Origin: Bradyrhizobium nivariense
GTDB taxonomy: Bacteria > Pseudomonadota > Alphaproteobacteria > Rhizobiales > Xanthobacteraceae
Assembly (NCBI RefSeq): GCF_029846715.1
Contig: NZ_JARVWW010000009.1
Coordinates: forward strand, 124,001-188,000
DNA length: 64,000 nt
Direction: 5' to 3'
Numbering within the stretch: the first letter of the stretch is position 1; every line of letters starts with the position of its first letter. Of this stretch, positions 26,659 through 34,982 are shown one piece after another. A model generated the notes under the pieces. It worked only from the letters and a program-made list of their open reading frames with translations. It made no database searches and had not been told where the DNA came from. The translations under genes and the position numbers were made by a program.

Positions 26659-28443
26659 CTACGCTGCCAGAACCAGTTCGCCAACCTCGCTCATGCTGCC
26701 AGCGCGATCACCGAGCAGCAGCGCGGCGATCTTCTGCTGCACGGCATTTTCCGTCAGCCGGAACGGGTCACTTGGTGATACGCGGTGATCGATCACGAGG
26801 CGCGACAGCAGCAGCCTTCGCGCATCGCCGCGCATGTCGTGAATACGATGCGCCTCCCAGGCGAGCGCGACGGCACTGGCGACATGATAGAGCAGGCTGG
26901 TGGCGCGTCGCGCATCGGCCTCATTGTCGGCCTTTCCCGCGACCTCGCGTGCGAAGCCGACCGCGCGATCGGTGAGATCGCGCAGCCGGTCGCGCCAGGC
27001 CTGCGGCACCGAAGGGCTGTCATCGAGGCGGGCGTGCAGATCGGCTGCGAGCGCGGATTCGGCGCCGTGGCGGCCGACGGCGCGCTTGAGCGCATCGATC
27101 GCGACGATGTTGCCGGTGCCTTCCCAGATCGAACCGAGATGCGCGTCGCGCAGCAGGCGGGCGGTCGCGAATTCCTCGATATAGCCGATGCCGCCGCGCA
27201 TCTCGAGCGCATCGCCGCAGACTTTTCGCGCATCACGCGTGGCGCGGAATTTCAAGGTCGGCGTCAGGATGCGCAGCAGCGCAGCCGCATCCTGGCTGCC
27301 GGCCTCGGCACGGTCGAGTGCGTCCGCGGTGAGAAAGCTCATCGACAGTGCCTGCTCGACCGGCAGCATGATCTTCAGCATCTGGCGCCGGCCCAGCGGC
27401 AGGTCGATGATGCGGTTGCCGAACACGACGCGGTTCTTCGCCACCGTCATCGCATCGTGATAGGCCCGCCGCATCAGCGCGGTGGATTTGACGCCATTTG
27501 AAAGCCGCGATGAGTTCACCATCTCGGCCATCTGCACAAAACCGCGGTCGAGCTTGCCGACCGCGTAGGCGATCGCGCCTTCGAGCTTGATCTCACCCGA
27601 GGCCATCGAGCGCGTGCCGAGCTTGTCCTTCAGCCGCACGATCCGGTAGCGGTTCTGCGAACCGTCGTCGAGGAAGCGCGGCATCAGGAACAGGCCGAGG
27701 CCGCGTGTGCCGGGGCCGGCGCCTTCGGGGCGCGCCAGCAGCATCACGACTTTTGCGTCGGCGTTCGAGCAGAACCATTTCTCGCCGGTGAGGCGCCAAT
27801 GGTCGCCCTCCTGCACGGCCGTCGTGGTCAGCGTGCCGACGTCGGAGCCGCCTTCCTTCTCGGTCATGAACTGGCCGCCTTGCGTCAGCTTGCTCATGTC
27901 GGTCTGGGTCAGGCCGTCGAGATATTTCGCCTTCAGCGCCTCGCTGCCGAAATTCGCCAGCAGTTTTGCGCAACCGTCGGTGACGTTGATCGGGCAGCCC
28001 ATACCGAATTCGGTCTGGTTGAACAGGAAGGTGAAGGCGTGCTTGGCGACGACGGGATATTTGTCCGGCCAGCCCATGATGCCCTTGCGGATCGAGAGCG
28101 CGTGGATGCCGAACTCGCCGAAGGCCGCGTTCTCCAGCTCGCGATAGGCCGGATGGTATTCGATCCACTGCACGTCGCGGCCGAACTTGTCGCGCTGGTG
28201 CAGCATCGGCGTATGCCGGTCGGCGAGCCGCGCGCAGTCGTCGAGATGGCCGCCGGCCAATTCACCCAGGCGATCGAGATGCGGCTCGATGTGGCGGAAT
28301 AGCGTCTCCGGCAGATGAATGCGCAGGAGATCGGTGAGCGCCTGATCGGCGCGGTAGAAATTCATGCCTGATGTATCGGGTGCCAGCAGGCCGGACGGTG
28401 CGGCCGCGACATGTTTCTGCTGCGTTGTGGCTGGCCGTCGCAT
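26659..28443 (-). CDS. Acyl-CoA dehydrogenase, AidB-like
   Basis: The 594-residue flavoprotein is longer than a standard acyl-CoA dehydrogenase. The layout follows the AidB branch: an N-terminal region with DVQWIEYHPAYRELE, the flavin/substrate motif MTEKEGGSDVGTLTTTA, GEKWFCSNADAKVVMLLARP, LKDKLGTRSMASGEI, and GGIGYIEEFATARLLRDAHLGSIWEGTGNI (in parts). It probably oxidises a branched or unusual acyl-CoA, with FAD as cofactor; AidB itself is linked to alkylation defence. Transcribed with the alcohol dehydrogenase downstream and divergent from the SDR at 28677. Confidence 0.92.
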   Translation of the reverse strand: MRRPATTQQKHVAAAPSGLLAPDTSGMNFYRADQALTDLLRIHLPETLFRHIEPHLDRLGELAGGHLDDCARLADRHTPMLHQRDKFGRDVQWIEYHPAYRELENAAFGEFGIHALSIRKGIMGWPDKYPVVAKHAFTFLFNQTEFGMGCPINVTDGCAKLLANFGSEALKAKYLDGLTQTDMSKLTQGGQFMTEKEGGSDVGTLTTTAVQEGDHWRLTGEKWFCSNADAKVVMLLARPEGAGPGTRGLGLFLMPRFLDDGSQNRYRIVRLKDKLGTRSMASGEIKLEGAIAYAVGKLDRGFVQMAEMVNSSRLSNGVKSTALMRRAYHDAMTVAKNRVVFGNRIIDLPLGRRQMLKIMLPVEQALSMSFLTADALDRAEAGSQDAAALLRILTPTLKFRATRDARKVCGDALEMRGGIGYIEEFATARLLRDAHLGSIWEGTGNIVAIDALKRAVGRHGAESALAADLHARLDDSPSVPQAWRDRLRDLTDRAVGFAREVAGKADNEADARRATSLLYHVASAVALAWEAHRIHDMRGDARRLLLSRLVIDHRVSPSDPFRLTENAVQQKIAALLLGDRAGSMSEVGELVLAA

Positions 28444-28676
28444 GATCGTCCTCTTCGTTTCCGCGCCCTGCGGTCATTTTGCGCTGATTTGGCGCTTGCC
28501 GCTTGGGATGATGTCGATCATGCTCCAGTCGCGAAAGCGGATAAAGCCGCAAATTGTCAGGGAGGCATGATCGCCGTGAGGGAGCAATTCGCTCTGCCGA
28601 ATTGTCATCGCTCCGGCTGGTTGTCGACGCGGACGATGCATAGATCAGCGGCTTCCTGTCTCCGAGAGATCACGCC

Positions 28677-29378
28677 ATGGAACACCCGAAATACAAGATC
28701 GCCCTCATCGTCGGCGCCGGCGAAGGCCTGAGCGCCTCACTGGCGCGGCTATTGTCCGCCCAGGGCATCCGTGTCGCACTGGCCGCGCGAAAAATTGAGA
28801 AGCTTGGCGCGCTCTGCAGCGAGACCGGCGCCAAGGCCTATGCCTGCAACGCCACCGAGCCTGATGACGTCGAGCGCCTGTTCGGCCTCGTCGAACGCGA
28901 GATCGGCACGCCTGACGTTGTCGTCTACAACGCCAGCGGCCGCGCGCGAGGGCCGTTCGTCGATCTCGTTCCGGCCGACGTCGCGAACGCGATTGCGGTC
29001 AGCGGCTATGGCGGCTTCCTGGTGGCGCAGCAGGCGGCAAAACGCATGCTGCCGAACAAGCACGGCGCGATCCTGTTCACCGGCGCTTCGGCCAGCGTCA
29101 AGGGCTACGCGCAGTCCGCGCCCTTCGCGATGGGCAAGTTCGCGCTGCGCGGGCTCGCACAGAGCATGGCGCGCGAATTGTCACCACAGGGCATCCATGT
29201 CGCGCATTTCGTCATCGACGGCGGCATCCGCAGTGCGGCGCGCACGGAAGCACCGGAGAAGCCGGATTCGATGCTCGATCCCGATGCCATCGCGGAGAGC
29301 TACTGGAACGTGTTGCAGCAGCCGCGCAGCGCCTGGAGCTGGGAACTGGAGCTGCGGCCGTGGGTGGAGAAGTTTTGA
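28677..29378 (+). CDS. SDR-family protein with Phe in place of catalytic Tyr
   Basis: The 233-residue Rossmann-fold protein has a cofactor loop GAGEGLSASLARLL and NASG, and the serine region LFTGASASVKG. The usual YxxxK is replaced by F150-A-M-G-K154 (SAPFAMGKFALRG), so the catalytic tyrosine is missing while the lysine stays. It may be a binding or enoyl-CoA-type protein rather than a normal reductase. It precedes the enoyl-CoA hydratase, separated only by an inverted repeat. Confidence 0.88.
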   Translation: MEHPKYKIALIVGAGEGLSASLARLLSAQGIRVALAARKIEKLGALCSETGAKAYACNATEPDDVERLFGLVEREIGTPDVVVYNASGRARGPFVDLVPADVANAIAVSGYGGFLVAQQAAKRMLPNKHGAILFTGASASVKGYAQSAPFAMGKFALRGLAQSMARELSPQGIHVAHFVIDGGIRSAARTEAPEKPDSMLDPDAIAESYWNVLQQPRSAWSWELELRPWVEKF

Positions 29379-29398
29379 GGCGATAAATAACAACAGCC

Positions 29399-29480
29399 GT
29401 CATTGCGAGGAGCGAAGCGACGAAGCAATCCAGGCTATATCCGCACGGACAGCCTGGATTGCTTCGCTTCGCTCGCAATC
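29399..29480. repeat. Intergenic inverted repeat (CGTCATTGCGAGGAGCGAAG family)
   Basis: The left arm 29399-29437 and right arm 29451-29480 pair (GAAGCAATCCAGGCT against AGCCTGGATTGCTTC). Partial relatives are at 43063-43132 and at 55444-55470/55598-55616. It lies between the SDR and enoyl-CoA hydratase genes. Confidence 0.88.
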
Positions 29481-29499
29481 ACGAACAGAGGGAGGAACG

Positions 29500-30330
29500 A
29501 TGACCACGGAAACCACCATCGACACCGGCACCAATGAACTCCTCTGCGTCATCCGTGATCGCGTCGCCGTGATCACACTGAACCGGCCCGAGGCGCGCAA
29601 CTCGCTGTCGGACACGCTGACCCCGGCGCTGCGCACGATGATCCGCACCTGCGGCGAGAATCCCGATGTCGGCGCGCTGCTGATCTCCGGAGCGGGTGAA
29701 TCGTTCTGCGCCGGCGGCAACGTCAAGGGCATGGGCGCGCATCGCGACCCGAAGAAGCTGGAGATGTCGCTGGAAGATCGTGTCGCCGATCTCCAGGAGC
29801 GACAGCGGTTGCTCACCGGCGCGCTGGTGTCGGTGCGCAAGCCGACGATCGCAGCGCTCCCCGGTCCCGCGGTCGGCGCAGGGCTCGCCATCGCCATGGC
29901 CTGCGACATCCGCATCGCCGCCCAATCGGCCTTCGTCGCCACCGGCTACGCCCGCATCGCGCTGAGCGGCGATTACGGCATCGCATGGCTGCTCACCCGG
30001 CTCGTCGGCACCGCGCGGGCGCGCGAGTTGCTGTTCACCGGCGACAGGGTCGACGCGGCGAGATGCGAAGCCATCGGCCTCGTCAACCGCGTCGTGCCCG
30101 ACGACAAATTGCAGGCCGAAGCCTTCGCCCTGGCAAAATCCCTCGCCGAAGGCCCGCGCCTCGCGCTGCGCTACATGAAGGACAATCTCGACGAAGCCGT
30201 GCTGTTCGATTTCGAGACCGCGCGCGACCACGAGGCCGAACGGCTGATCCGCCTGACCACGACCGCCGATCACAAGGAGGCCGTGCAGGCGTTTATCGAG
30301 AAGCGGAAGGCCGTGTTCACGGGGAAGTAG
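29500..30330 (+). CDS. Enoyl-CoA hydratase/isomerase family protein
   Basis: The 276-residue crotonase-fold enzyme has the oxyanion-hole segments SGAGESFCAGGNVKGMG and AALPGPAVGAGLAIAMACDI, and RIAAQSAFVATGYARIALSGD. It should hydrate or isomerise an enoyl-CoA in beta-oxidation. The ATG at 29500 has GGAGGA just upstream. The Glu pair of classical hydratases is not plainly conserved (GDYG after the second loop), so an isomerase or other crotonase reaction is possible. Confidence 0.9.
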   Translation: MTTETTIDTGTNELLCVIRDRVAVITLNRPEARNSLSDTLTPALRTMIRTCGENPDVGALLISGAGESFCAGGNVKGMGAHRDPKKLEMSLEDRVADLQERQRLLTGALVSVRKPTIAALPGPAVGAGLAIAMACDIRIAAQSAFVATGYARIALSGDYGIAWLLTRLVGTARARELLFTGDRVDAARCEAIGLVNRVVPDDKLQAEAFALAKSLAEGPRLALRYMKDNLDEAVLFDFETARDHEAERLIRLTTTADHKEAVQAFIEKRKAVFTGK

Positions 30331-30350
30331 GGCTTCGGAAAATGGTTGAC

Positions 30351-30510
30351 CGTCACCCTGAGGTGGCCGCTTCTTCAGCGGCCCTCGAAGGGCGACGGCC
30401 CGGCTGTGGCTGCCGGGAGCCGAATGCCAGGGAATCAGCGGGGCCGTTCATCCTTCGAGGCTCTCCACGCGACGCGTTGCGTCGTGTGGCTCGCACCTCA
30501 GGATGACGGG
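30351..30510. repeat. Intergenic inverted repeat (CACCCTGAGGTGGCCGC / CTCAGGATGACGGG family)
   Basis: The ends (CGTCACCCTGAGGT and ACCTCAGGATGACG) are near-perfect reverse complements with internal palindromes such as CCGCTTCTTCAGCGG. Related elements occur at 48574-48723, 53678-53778 and 55482-55588. It separates the enoyl-CoA hydratase gene from the convergent frameshifted gene. Confidence 0.82.
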
Positions 30511-30561
30511 GGAGTGAGCGCAAAAGATGACCGGCTCTATTTGCCCGCAAGGGCAACAGCA

Positions 30562-31136
30562 TCAATCGTCGCGGCGTGGCGCAAATTCACGCTTCAAGCG
30601 AGCCATTTCCCCAGGGTCATTCAATATCTCAACTGCCCGATCGCTGAGTGGGCCACCGGCGCACATTCCCAATACCGCGTCGATTCGCCCCCGATAGACG
30701 ACACGCCTGCTGTCGAACTCCACCGCCTTCGATGGATCGGCGAAATCGTTCGGGTACGCCGCCATGACGACAATTTTTCCGGGAGGCCACGCCACCATTG
30801 ATGGTTTACCGATGCAACTGTATTCGCACCAAATAATCCCCCCTTCAGGATTTCAACGTGGTCGAAGACGAGGAGACTGATCGGGATACTCGTCTTGCGA
30901 ATGTCGGAGAGATAGCGCGTGGACGCGACGCGCCCGCGGAATATGATCGGCGCGTGCTCCAGCCGATAGAGATTCAGACGATCCTCTGCATCGCGCAGCT
31001 GCTGCTCACGGGAGATTTCATCACCGTCAACGGGGTGGGACCAGATATTCGGCGGGAGTGGACAATCCAGCGCTTCTACTTTCTCAGGAAACACCAGAGC
31101 ACCAAGGAAAGAGAATGCGAGAACAATAGCACGCAT
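30562..31136 (-). pseudogene. Exported protein of unknown function, frameshifted
   Basis: A signal peptide (MRAIVLAFSFLGALVFPEKVEA) and the first about 95 residues are in one frame, up to DHVEILKGG; the sensible continuation (IIWCEYSCIGKPSMVAW, then PPGKIVVMAAYPNDFADPSK and the C-terminus at 30562) is in another frame. The frames join at a run of six C's (30838-30843; G6 on the coding strand); one more G would restore a protein of about 190 residues. The middle (PIIFRGRVASTRYLSD) resembles small secreted TIMP/netrin-like domains that carry periplasmic cysteines, but I cannot name the family. It may be a real pseudogene, a slippage-controlled gene, or a sequencing error. Confidence 0.75.
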
Positions 31137-31403
31137 AGATAAGTGGCTTCTTCAGTCTGGCCAGGACGGCACAAGGCGGTCGGATTGGCCGCTTCCACAA
31201 GCTAGAGGGCGACCGCGCGTTTGACAATCAGTTGCCTCAACCGGGAATTGTCTCGCCATCGCGTCGTGTCATCTCCGTGACATGGTCGGGCCGGTTTCAC
31301 ATCTCGCAAAATCCGCGAACCTGCGCAGCGCAGCCGGCAATTGTCCGCGGCTTGGGTAGTAGAGGAAGAGGCCGGGATCAGTCGGCGATGTTGCGTGAAG
31401 GCA

Positions 31404-31442
31404 AAAAAAGCCCGGCTCTGTTTGACCAGGGCCGGGCTCGAG
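31404..31442 (-). terminator. Rho-independent terminator of GNAT gene
   Basis: On the minus strand AGCCCGGCCCTG, a short loop and GCCGGGCT are followed by a run of seven T's (A's at 31403-31410 on the plus strand). It sits just past the stop of the GNAT gene at 31448. Confidence 0.85.
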
Positions 31443-31447
31443 TCGTG

Positions 31448-32071
31448 TCAGGCCGAGGCTGAGGGGCTGTCGGCCTGACGGGAAAGGGCGACGAGACGCC
31501 AGCTCGCGCAGGGAATGTCTTTCGGTGCGACCGAGATCTCCTTGTCGAAGCGCACCAGCTTCCAGTCATCAGGATGATTGACGAAGGCAAAGCCGGATTT
31601 GCGTGCGAGCGAGATCATGGCCTCGTTGGAGCGCAGCGTATCGCCGAACATGTGCTCGGCGCCGAGTGCAGCCGCGCGGCACTCGAGGTTCTTCATGAGC
31701 GCGGTGGCGATGCCGTGGCCCTGCCAGCGGTCGTCGACCGACAGACCGAATTCAAGCGTCGCGGTGTCGGCATGCAGCGCGTAGCGCGCTTCGGCGACGA
31801 TGGTCTCGAAGCCGTCGACCATCATGGTCGCGACCACGGTAAAACGTTCGCGTTCGCCGACCTGAAGGAAGTCGTGGAGCAGGCCCTGCGGCAGCTCGCT
31901 GATCGCGCCGAAGAAGCGGTTGTAGCGGGACCGCGTCGAGAGCGAGCGAAAATAGTGCTGGAGCTCCTCGGTGTCGCGCGGCTCGACGAAGCGAACATTA
32001 AGCGGCTCGCCGTTCCGGATACGCAGCGTGTCCGAATATTGCTTCAGATCTTCCAGGCGGAGAGTGCGCAT
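31448..32071 (-). CDS. GNAT-family acetyltransferase
   Basis: The 207-residue protein has a GNAT core: VRFVEPRDTEELQHYF at the N-terminus, LEFGLSVDDRWQGHGIATALM with the acetyl-CoA-binding Q/RxxGxG/A loop, and MISLARKSGFAF. The frame is open upstream across the next gene, but the ATG at 32071 begins the conserved part. It resembles the acetyltransferase domain found alone or fused to acyl-CoA synthetases that acetylates protein lysines. Lies 82 bases downstream of the DUF1127 gene. Confidence 0.9.
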   Translation of the reverse strand: MRTLRLEDLKQYSDTLRIRNGEPLNVRFVEPRDTEELQHYFRSLSTRSRYNRFFGAISELPQGLLHDFLQVGERERFTVVATMMVDGFETIVAEARYALHADTATLEFGLSVDDRWQGHGIATALMKNLECRAAALGAEHMFGDTLRSNEAMISLARKSGFAFVNHPDDWKLVRFDKEISVAPKDIPCASWRLVALSRQADSPSASA

Positions 32072-32153
32072 GACGCGAGCCCAAAGGGAAAGAGGCCGGG
32101 ACAAGGGACCGCCGGCGCCCCTGTGATCAGGCGGCGCCGGCCTGGCGGCCTGA

Positions 32154-32357
32154 TCAGGCCCGCCAGAAGGGTTTATCGGCCTCATAGGCCACATCGCTCC
32201 AGGACAGCCCGACGTCCTGAAGGTCACGCGCGGACCAGTTGGTGAGCTCCCGCCGGGTCCGATAGCGCTCGTGCCAGACGTGAAGGGTCTCACCGATCTG
32301 CTGGACCAGACCGGGCGCATGATGATTTGTCATCGAATTCTGGGTCAAAATAGACAT
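32154..32357 (-). CDS. DUF1127 small protein
   Basis: This 67-residue basic protein has the YjiS/DUF1127 motif near its C-terminus (WHERYRTRRELTNWSARDLQDVGLS in parts: RRELTNWSARDLQDVG). Such Arg-rich short proteins are linked to small-RNA and phosphate or carbon metabolism control in alphaproteobacteria. It is divergent from the LysR gene at 32468. Confidence 0.93.
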   Translation of the reverse strand: MSILTQNSMTNHHAPGLVQQIGETLHVWHERYRTRRELTNWSARDLQDVGLSWSDVAYEADKPFWRA

Positions 32358-32467
32358 TTTCAGCTCCTGGAGCTAAGTTGACCCGTAACATCTGCTTCCT
32401 GGTGCGCTGCGACAAACGACAATTTGTACCCTTTCGCATGAAATAACGTCATGTATCCTGTTGCCAG

Positions 32468-33367
32468 ATGACTGCCAGATTGCCCTCCCTGAACGGATTG
32501 CGGGCCTTTGAGGCTGCCGCGCGCCATCTCAGCTTCACGCTGGCGGCGTCCGAGCTGAACGTGACCCAGACCGCGATCAGCCATCAGATCCGCAGGCTCG
32601 AGGAGGAGCTCGGCATCCGGCTGTTCGTCCGGCAGAACCGCGCGCTGGCGCTGACGGCGGAGGCGCGCGACTATTTGCCGGGCGTCCGTGCCGCCTTCAA
32701 CGACCTTCGCCTCGCCACCGACCGGCTGCTGCGCAAGGACGACGACAAGGTGCTGACGGTCTCGACGCTGGCCTCGCTTGCCGCAAAATGGCTGCTGCCG
32801 CGGCTGACCGATTTCCAGGAGCACCATCCCGGCATCGACGTCCGCATCACCACCTCGACCAGCCTCGTCGATTTCCAGCGCGACAATGTCGACGCCGCGA
32901 TCCGCTACGGGCGCGGCCAGTGGCCCGGTTTGCGCGCCGACTGGCTGATGGCGGACGAGCTGTTTCCTGTGTGCAGCCCGTCTCTCTTGCGCGGCGGCAA
33001 GCCGCTGCGCTGTCCGGAGGATCTGAAGGGCTATCCGCTGCTGCACACCTCCAACGCCAACAGCGACGACTGGCGGCTGTGGCTGACGGCGGCGGGCCTG
33101 CCAGGCGATATCGCCAGGCAGCCCGGCATCACCTTCGACATGATCTTCATGACCATCCAGGCCGCGATCGACGGCATCGGCGTGGCGATGGGGCGAACCT
33201 CCTACGTCCAGGACGACATCGCCAAGGGCCGGCTCGTGGTCCCCTTCAAGATCGCGCTGCCGGCCGATGCCGGCTTCTACCTGGTCGCGCCGGAGGGCCG
33301 CCGCGAGGCGCCGAAGCTCGCCGCATTCCGCGACTGGATGATCGCCGCAACGCAGAATAAAGCCTGA
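32468..33367 (+). CDS. LysR-type transcriptional regulator, GcvA-like
   Basis: The 299-residue regulator has an N-terminal winged helix (LNGLRAFEAAARHLSF, NVTQTAISHQIRRLEEELGI) and a LysR effector domain (LTVSTLASLAAKWLLPRL, VDAAIRYGRGQWPGL). The pattern is typical of GcvA-type regulators of amino-acid and small-acid metabolism. The MFS transporter gene starts 140 bases downstream in the same direction and is the likeliest target along with its own promoter. Confidence 0.94.
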   Translation: MTARLPSLNGLRAFEAAARHLSFTLAASELNVTQTAISHQIRRLEEELGIRLFVRQNRALALTAEARDYLPGVRAAFNDLRLATDRLLRKDDDKVLTVSTLASLAAKWLLPRLTDFQEHHPGIDVRITTSTSLVDFQRDNVDAAIRYGRGQWPGLRADWLMADELFPVCSPSLLRGGKPLRCPEDLKGYPLLHTSNANSDDWRLWLTAAGLPGDIARQPGITFDMIFMTIQAAIDGIGVAMGRTSYVQDDIAKGRLVVPFKIALPADAGFYLVAPEGRREAPKLAAFRDWMIAATQNKA

Positions 33368-33507
33368 AAAATCATCAGCTTCCGCGGTGAATTGAGTTGA
33401 CTCGCCGCGGCTCGCGCGACAGGGGTAGGGCAGATTGTCGCAGCAATAATCCGTCGCCTGCCGTGAAGTGAGTTCCGGTCTGGCCGCATCTTCAGGGGAG
33501 CAACGCC

Positions 33508-34854
33508 ATGGCTGGACCAGCAGCATCAACCAATCCGCCCGAGATCAAGTCGCGCATTGGCGCGATCCTGCGCGCAACGAGCGGCAATTTCCTCGAGCAG
33601 TTCGACTTCTTCCTGTTCGGCTTCTATGCCGCTGCCATCGGCAAGGCGTTCTTCCCGTCCAGCAACGAGGCCGCGTCGTTGCTCAACACCTTCGGCGTGT
33701 TCTGGCTCGGCGCGCTGATGCGCCCCGTCGGTGCGATCGTGCTCGGCGCCTATATCGACCGCATCGGCCGCCGCAAGGGCCTGATCGTCACGCTCGGCAT
33801 CATGGCCGCCGGCACCGTGGTGATCGCATTCTGCCCGAGCTATGCGACCATCGGCATCGCCGCGCCGGTCATCGTGCTGCTAGGCCGCCTGCTGCAAGGT
33901 TTTTCCGCCGGCGTCGAGCTCGGCGGCGTGTCGGTTTATTTGGCGGAGATTTCGACGCCGGGCAATCGCGGCTTCTACACTTCATTCCAATCCTCGAGCC
34001 AGCAGGTCGCGATCTTCGTGGCCTCGATCCTCGGCTATCTCCTCTCCGAGGTGATGCCGGCCGACACGGTGGCCGCCTGGGGCTGGCGCATCCCGTTCTT
34101 CGTCGGCTGCCTGATCATTCCCCTGATCTTCTTCCTGCGGCGGACGCTCGAGGAGACGCCGGCCTTCCTCGCCATGAAGAAGCACCCGACGGCAAACGAG
34201 GTATTCGCCTCCGCACTCGCCAACTGGCGCATCGTCCTCCTCGGCATGATGATCGCGGTCCTGACCACGACGACGTTCTACTTCGTCACCGTGTACACGC
34301 CGACCTTCGGCAAGACCGTGCTGAAGCTGTCGACGCAGGATGCGCTGCTGGTGACGTTGCTGGTGGCCGTGACCAACTTCTTCTGGAATCCGGTCGGTGG
34401 TGCATTGTCAGACCGCATCGGCCGCAAGCCGGTGCTGATCACCATCGCCTGCCTGTCGCTCGTCACCGCCTATCCGGCGCTGCACTGGCTGGTGGCGGCG
34501 CCGACCTTCGGCAAGCTGCTCGCGGTCGAGATGATGTTCTCGTTCTATTTCGGCGTCTACAGCGGCACCATGCTCGGCGCGCTGGTCGAGATCGTGCCGG
34601 CCCATGTGCGCACCACCTGCTTCTCGCTCGCCTTCGCGCTCGCGGCTGCGCTGTTTGGCACCTTCACGCCGTTCGCCTCGACCCTGCTGATCGAGCACAC
34701 CGGCGACAAGGCCTCGCCCGGCTTCTGGCTGATGTTCGCGGCCTTCCTCGGCATCATCGCGGCCTCGGTCGTCTATCGCGGCGGCGGCAAGGCGGTGCCG
34801 ACGTATGATGCGGTGGCCGAGCCGGTCGGCGGTCACGCTCGACAACAGGCGTAA
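33508..34854 (+). CDS. MFS transporter, citrate/tricarballylate type
   Basis: This 448-residue inner-membrane transporter has 12 predicted helices. The metabolite/H+ symporter layout is visible: [19 protein letters not shown] at the first helix, [14 protein letters not shown] in loop 2-3, [21 protein letters not shown] in helix 4-5, and [12 protein letters not shown] in loop 8-9. The closest recognisable group is CitA/TcuC-like tricarboxylate carriers, so the substrate is likely an organic acid. It follows the LysR regulator. Confidence 0.93.
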   Translation: MAGPAASTNPPEIKSRIGAILRATSGNFLEQFDFFLFGFYAAAIGKAFFPSSNEAASLLNTFGVFWLGALMRPVGAIVLGAYIDRIGRRKGLIVTLGIMAAGTVVIAFCPSYATIGIAAPVIVLLGRLLQGFSAGVELGGVSVYLAEISTPGNRGFYTSFQSSSQQVAIFVASILGYLLSEVMPADTVAAWGWRIPFFVGCLIIPLIFFLRRTLEETPAFLAMKKHPTANEVFASALANWRIVLLGMMIAVLTTTTFYFVTVYTPTFGKTVLKLSTQDALLVTLLVAVTNFFWNPVGGALSDRIGRKPVLITIACLSLVTAYPALHWLVAAPTFGKLLAVEMMFSFYFGVYSGTMLGALVEIVPAHVRTTCFSLAFALAAALFGTFTPFASTLLIEHTGDKASPGFWLMFAAFLGIIAASVVYRGGGKAVPTYDAVAEPVGGHARQQA

Positions 34855-34927
34855 GCGGCCGAGCCGAACACGATGTCGGCCTCGTCGGCATTGAGTGCTC
34901 GACGACCGGCCCCGCCACGCCTTGTGC

Positions 34928-34963
34928 AATAAAAAACACCCGGCGGTTTCCCGCCGGGTGTTC
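34928..34963 (-). terminator. Terminator downstream of porin gene
   Basis: CACCCGGCGG and CCGCCGGGTG flank a TTTC loop; read on the minus strand the stem is followed by a T run (AATAAAAAA on the plus strand at 34926-34938). It ends the porin transcript and could also stop readthrough from the MFS gene. Confidence 0.9.
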
Positions 34964-34982
34964 GTTCAGACCTGTCGACAGA

